Assembly (NCBI GenBank): GCA_021805275.1 | Contig: JAJZFQ010000217.1 | Coordinates: 1-5,901 of the forward strand | Reading direction: 5' to 3' | DNA from: Pseudomonadota bacterium | GTDB lineage: Bacteria > Pseudomonadota > Gammaproteobacteria > Steroidobacterales > Steroidobacteraceae | DNA length: 5,901 nt | In this document: in pieces, positions 5,741 to 5,901 of the stretch | Layout: each line of letters begins with the position of its first letter | Position numbering within the stretch: position 1 is the first letter of the stretch | Notes under the pieces: generated by a model | The model's database searches: none | Seen by the model: only the letters and a program-made list of their open reading frames with translations | Told to the model about the DNA's origin: nothing | Translations under genes and position numbers: made by a program

Positions 5741-5901
5741 TCAGGATTTCACCGGTTCGAGAATGGCATCCAGATTGAGCGAGTCGCAGTAGTCCATGAA
5801 TTCCTCACGCAGGTGCGCCATGTGGATGCGGCTCGGTACGTTGACGATCATCTGTACGGAGAACATCGGCGCGCCGGTGTGGGCGGCCGGATAGCTGCGG
5901 G
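5741..5901 (-). CDS. gcvR: GcvR-like ACT-domain protein, C-terminal 53 residues
   Basis: The reading frame enters from the right edge of the window and ends at a TGA at 5741-5743. It encodes a C-terminal piece containing GAPMFSVQMIVNVPS, HMAHLREEFMDYCDSLNLDAI and the end LEPVKS. This resembles the second ACT domain of gammaproteobacterial GcvR: a strand of the type GTPMF followed by a helix and the strongly typical FxxxCDxLNLDAxxEP. In E. coli GcvR is a cytoplasmic accessory repressor that binds GcvA and represses the glycine cleavage operon when glycine is low. Whether the protein does this here cannot be judged, since no gcvA or gcv genes are visible. Being directly upstream of bcp, as in E. 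coli, supports the call. The N-terminal ACT domain and start lie outside the window. Confidence 0.8.
   Translation of the reverse strand, partial: RSYPAAHTGAPMFSVQMIVNVPSRIHMAHLREEFMDYCDSLNLDAILEPVKS

Noticed and set aside
1..5901. A novel defence system, mobile element, CRISPR array or RNA gene
   Set aside because: Both strands are filled by conserved housekeeping or envelope genes with small gaps. No direct repeats, recombinase genes, tRNA-like folds or unexplained conserved stretches were seen.

Overview
The window is a GC-rich, gene-dense chromosomal segment from a Gram-negative bacterium. It is most likely a gammaproteobacterium, possibly near Xanthomonadales or Nevskiales. The evidence is outer-membrane lipid transport (Mla) genes, a BepA-type periplasmic protease, and a gcvR-bcp pair of the kind known from gammaproteobacteria. 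The placement is an inference from gene content and order; there is no rRNA or phylogenetic marker here. No RNA genes, mobile elements, CRISPR arrays or long repeats were seen, and no gene-free stretch exceeds 100 bases.

Left part, plus strand (1-1327): the 3' end of an mla operon, in the order mlaD (5'-truncated by the window edge), mlaC, mlaB. The genes overlap by 1 base or are 8 bases apart. mlaF and mlaE would be expected just upstream, outside the window. Facing them on the minus strand (1371-2117) is mlaA, encoding the outer-membrane lipoprotein of the same pathway, with its own probable promoter. The inner-membrane (MlaD, MlaB), periplasmic (MlaC) and outer-membrane (MlaA) parts of one phospholipid-trafficking route therefore lie together, but in two converging transcription units whose 3' ends share a GC-rich inverted repeat.

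Right part, minus strand (2204-5901, read right to left): gcvR (3' end only), bcp (PrxQ-type peroxiredoxin), a PIN-PhoH fusion protein, and a BepA-like M48 metalloprotease with TPR repeats. gcvR to bcp is 3 bases and the PhoH gene appears to start inside bcp, so these three are probably co-transcribed. bepA follows after about 70-100 bases and may share the transcript or have its own signals.

Functionally, the window combines outer-membrane lipid homeostasis (Mla), outer-membrane protein quality control (BepA), peroxide detoxification (Bcp) and RNA metabolism (PIN-PhoH). All genes belong to known families. I found no convincing previously undescribed system. The points most worth a second look are a Bcp without a recognisable resolving cysteine, the overlapping start of the PIN-PhoH gene, the mlaA promoter that overrides an upstream ATG, and the convergent layout of the Mla locus.
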